Of a stretch of DNA of 32,073 bases, positions 31,969-32,073 are shown one piece after another; within the stretch, counting starts at the first letter, position 1; each line of letters opens with the position of its first letter. The stretch is from Duganella sp. (GTDB lineage Bacteria; Pseudomonadota; Gammaproteobacteria; Burkholderiales; Burkholderiaceae_D), in contig JAMFSU010000109.1 of the NCBI GenBank assembly GCA_026225475.1, positions 1 to 32,073 of the forward strand. The letters run 5' to 3'. Under the pieces are notes generated by a model that was not told the DNA's origin, made no database searches, and saw nothing but the letters and a program-made list of their open reading frames with translations. The position numbers were made by a program, and so were the translations under genes.

Positions 31969-32073
31969 TTATCCATTTTCCACAGCACATCACTGGCCCG
32001 GCTCGAAGCGGATCAAACCAAAACCGCTCGCTGCGCATTGCGCTGCTGGCGCAGTACTGCCGTTTGGCGATGA

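Larger units (their letters stand above)
31503..32073. other. Repeat-rich non-coding end of the window
   Basis: No credible gene in 31503-32073. It contains the lipoprotein promoter region, three 42-bp repeats (31682-31836) and two hairpin-forming inverted repeats. The rest (31970-32073) has no clear feature. This style of intergenic repeat resembles repeat families seen in Oxalobacteraceae genomes, from memory and not verified. Confidence 0.6.

Noticed and set aside
1..32073. CRISPR arrays, tRNA, rRNA, insertion sequences or phage genes
   Set aside because: No regularly spaced repeats with unique spacers, transposase motifs, cloverleaf or rRNA-like stretches were noticed; a covariance-model scan would be needed to exclude small RNAs.

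Overview
The window looks like chromosomal DNA of a Gram-negative betaproteobacterium of the order Burkholderiales, most likely Oxalobacteraceae (Herbaspirillum, Collimonas or Janthinobacterium-like). The evidence is a GC-rich sequence, a Burkholderiales-type trimeric porin, two TonB-dependent siderophore receptors, PobR-like AraC and LysR regulators, and an aromatic-acid degradation cluster. The family assignment is inference; no rRNA, tRNA, insertion sequence, phage gene or CRISPR array was seen.

Layout. (1) 49-2482: an AraC-family regulator and an MHS-family MFS transporter on the minus strand. (2) 2855-5944: an iron-uptake pair on the minus strand, a catecholate-type TonB receptor followed by a PiuC-like Fe(II)/2-oxoglutarate hydroxylase, behind a promoter overlapped by a Fur box. 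(3) 6036-11073: a minus-strand operon read as PepSY membrane protein, DUF2271 protein, DUF4198 protein, ApbE flavin transferase and membrane-anchored diflavin reductase, also behind a Fur box. This looks like an iron-responsive extracytosolic flavin electron-transfer system and is the most interesting part of the window. (4) 11286-18471: a complete gallate catabolic cluster. A minus-strand galD-ligJ-galC operon diverges from a tandem-HTH LysR regulator, followed on the plus strand by a transporter and gallate dioxygenase. The products convert gallate to pyruvate and oxaloacetate. (5) 18573-22758: a FecI/FecR/transducing TonB receptor cell-surface signalling operon with a third Fur box. (6) 22808-24219: a NemR-like redox or electrophile sensor and a DJ-1/Hsp31-type protein, each preceded by the same 12-bp palindrome. 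(7) 24299-27590: a porin and a second tandem-HTH LysR regulator, separated by an 847-bp spacer with a perfect FNR/Anr-type box. (8) 27615-30808: an orphan sulfonate-type ABC binding protein, and a 59-residue DUF3311 protein coupled to a sodium:solute symporter. (9) 30828-32073: an isochorismatase-fold lipoprotein lacking the catalytic Cys, then a repeat-rich non-coding end with three copies of a 42-bp repeat.

Working together, three Fur-controlled units would import ferric siderophores and, by inference, reduce the iron through a flavin chain. They flank a pathway for gallate, a trihydroxybenzoate that itself binds iron. All functions are inferred from sequence motifs recalled from known families; no searches were run.
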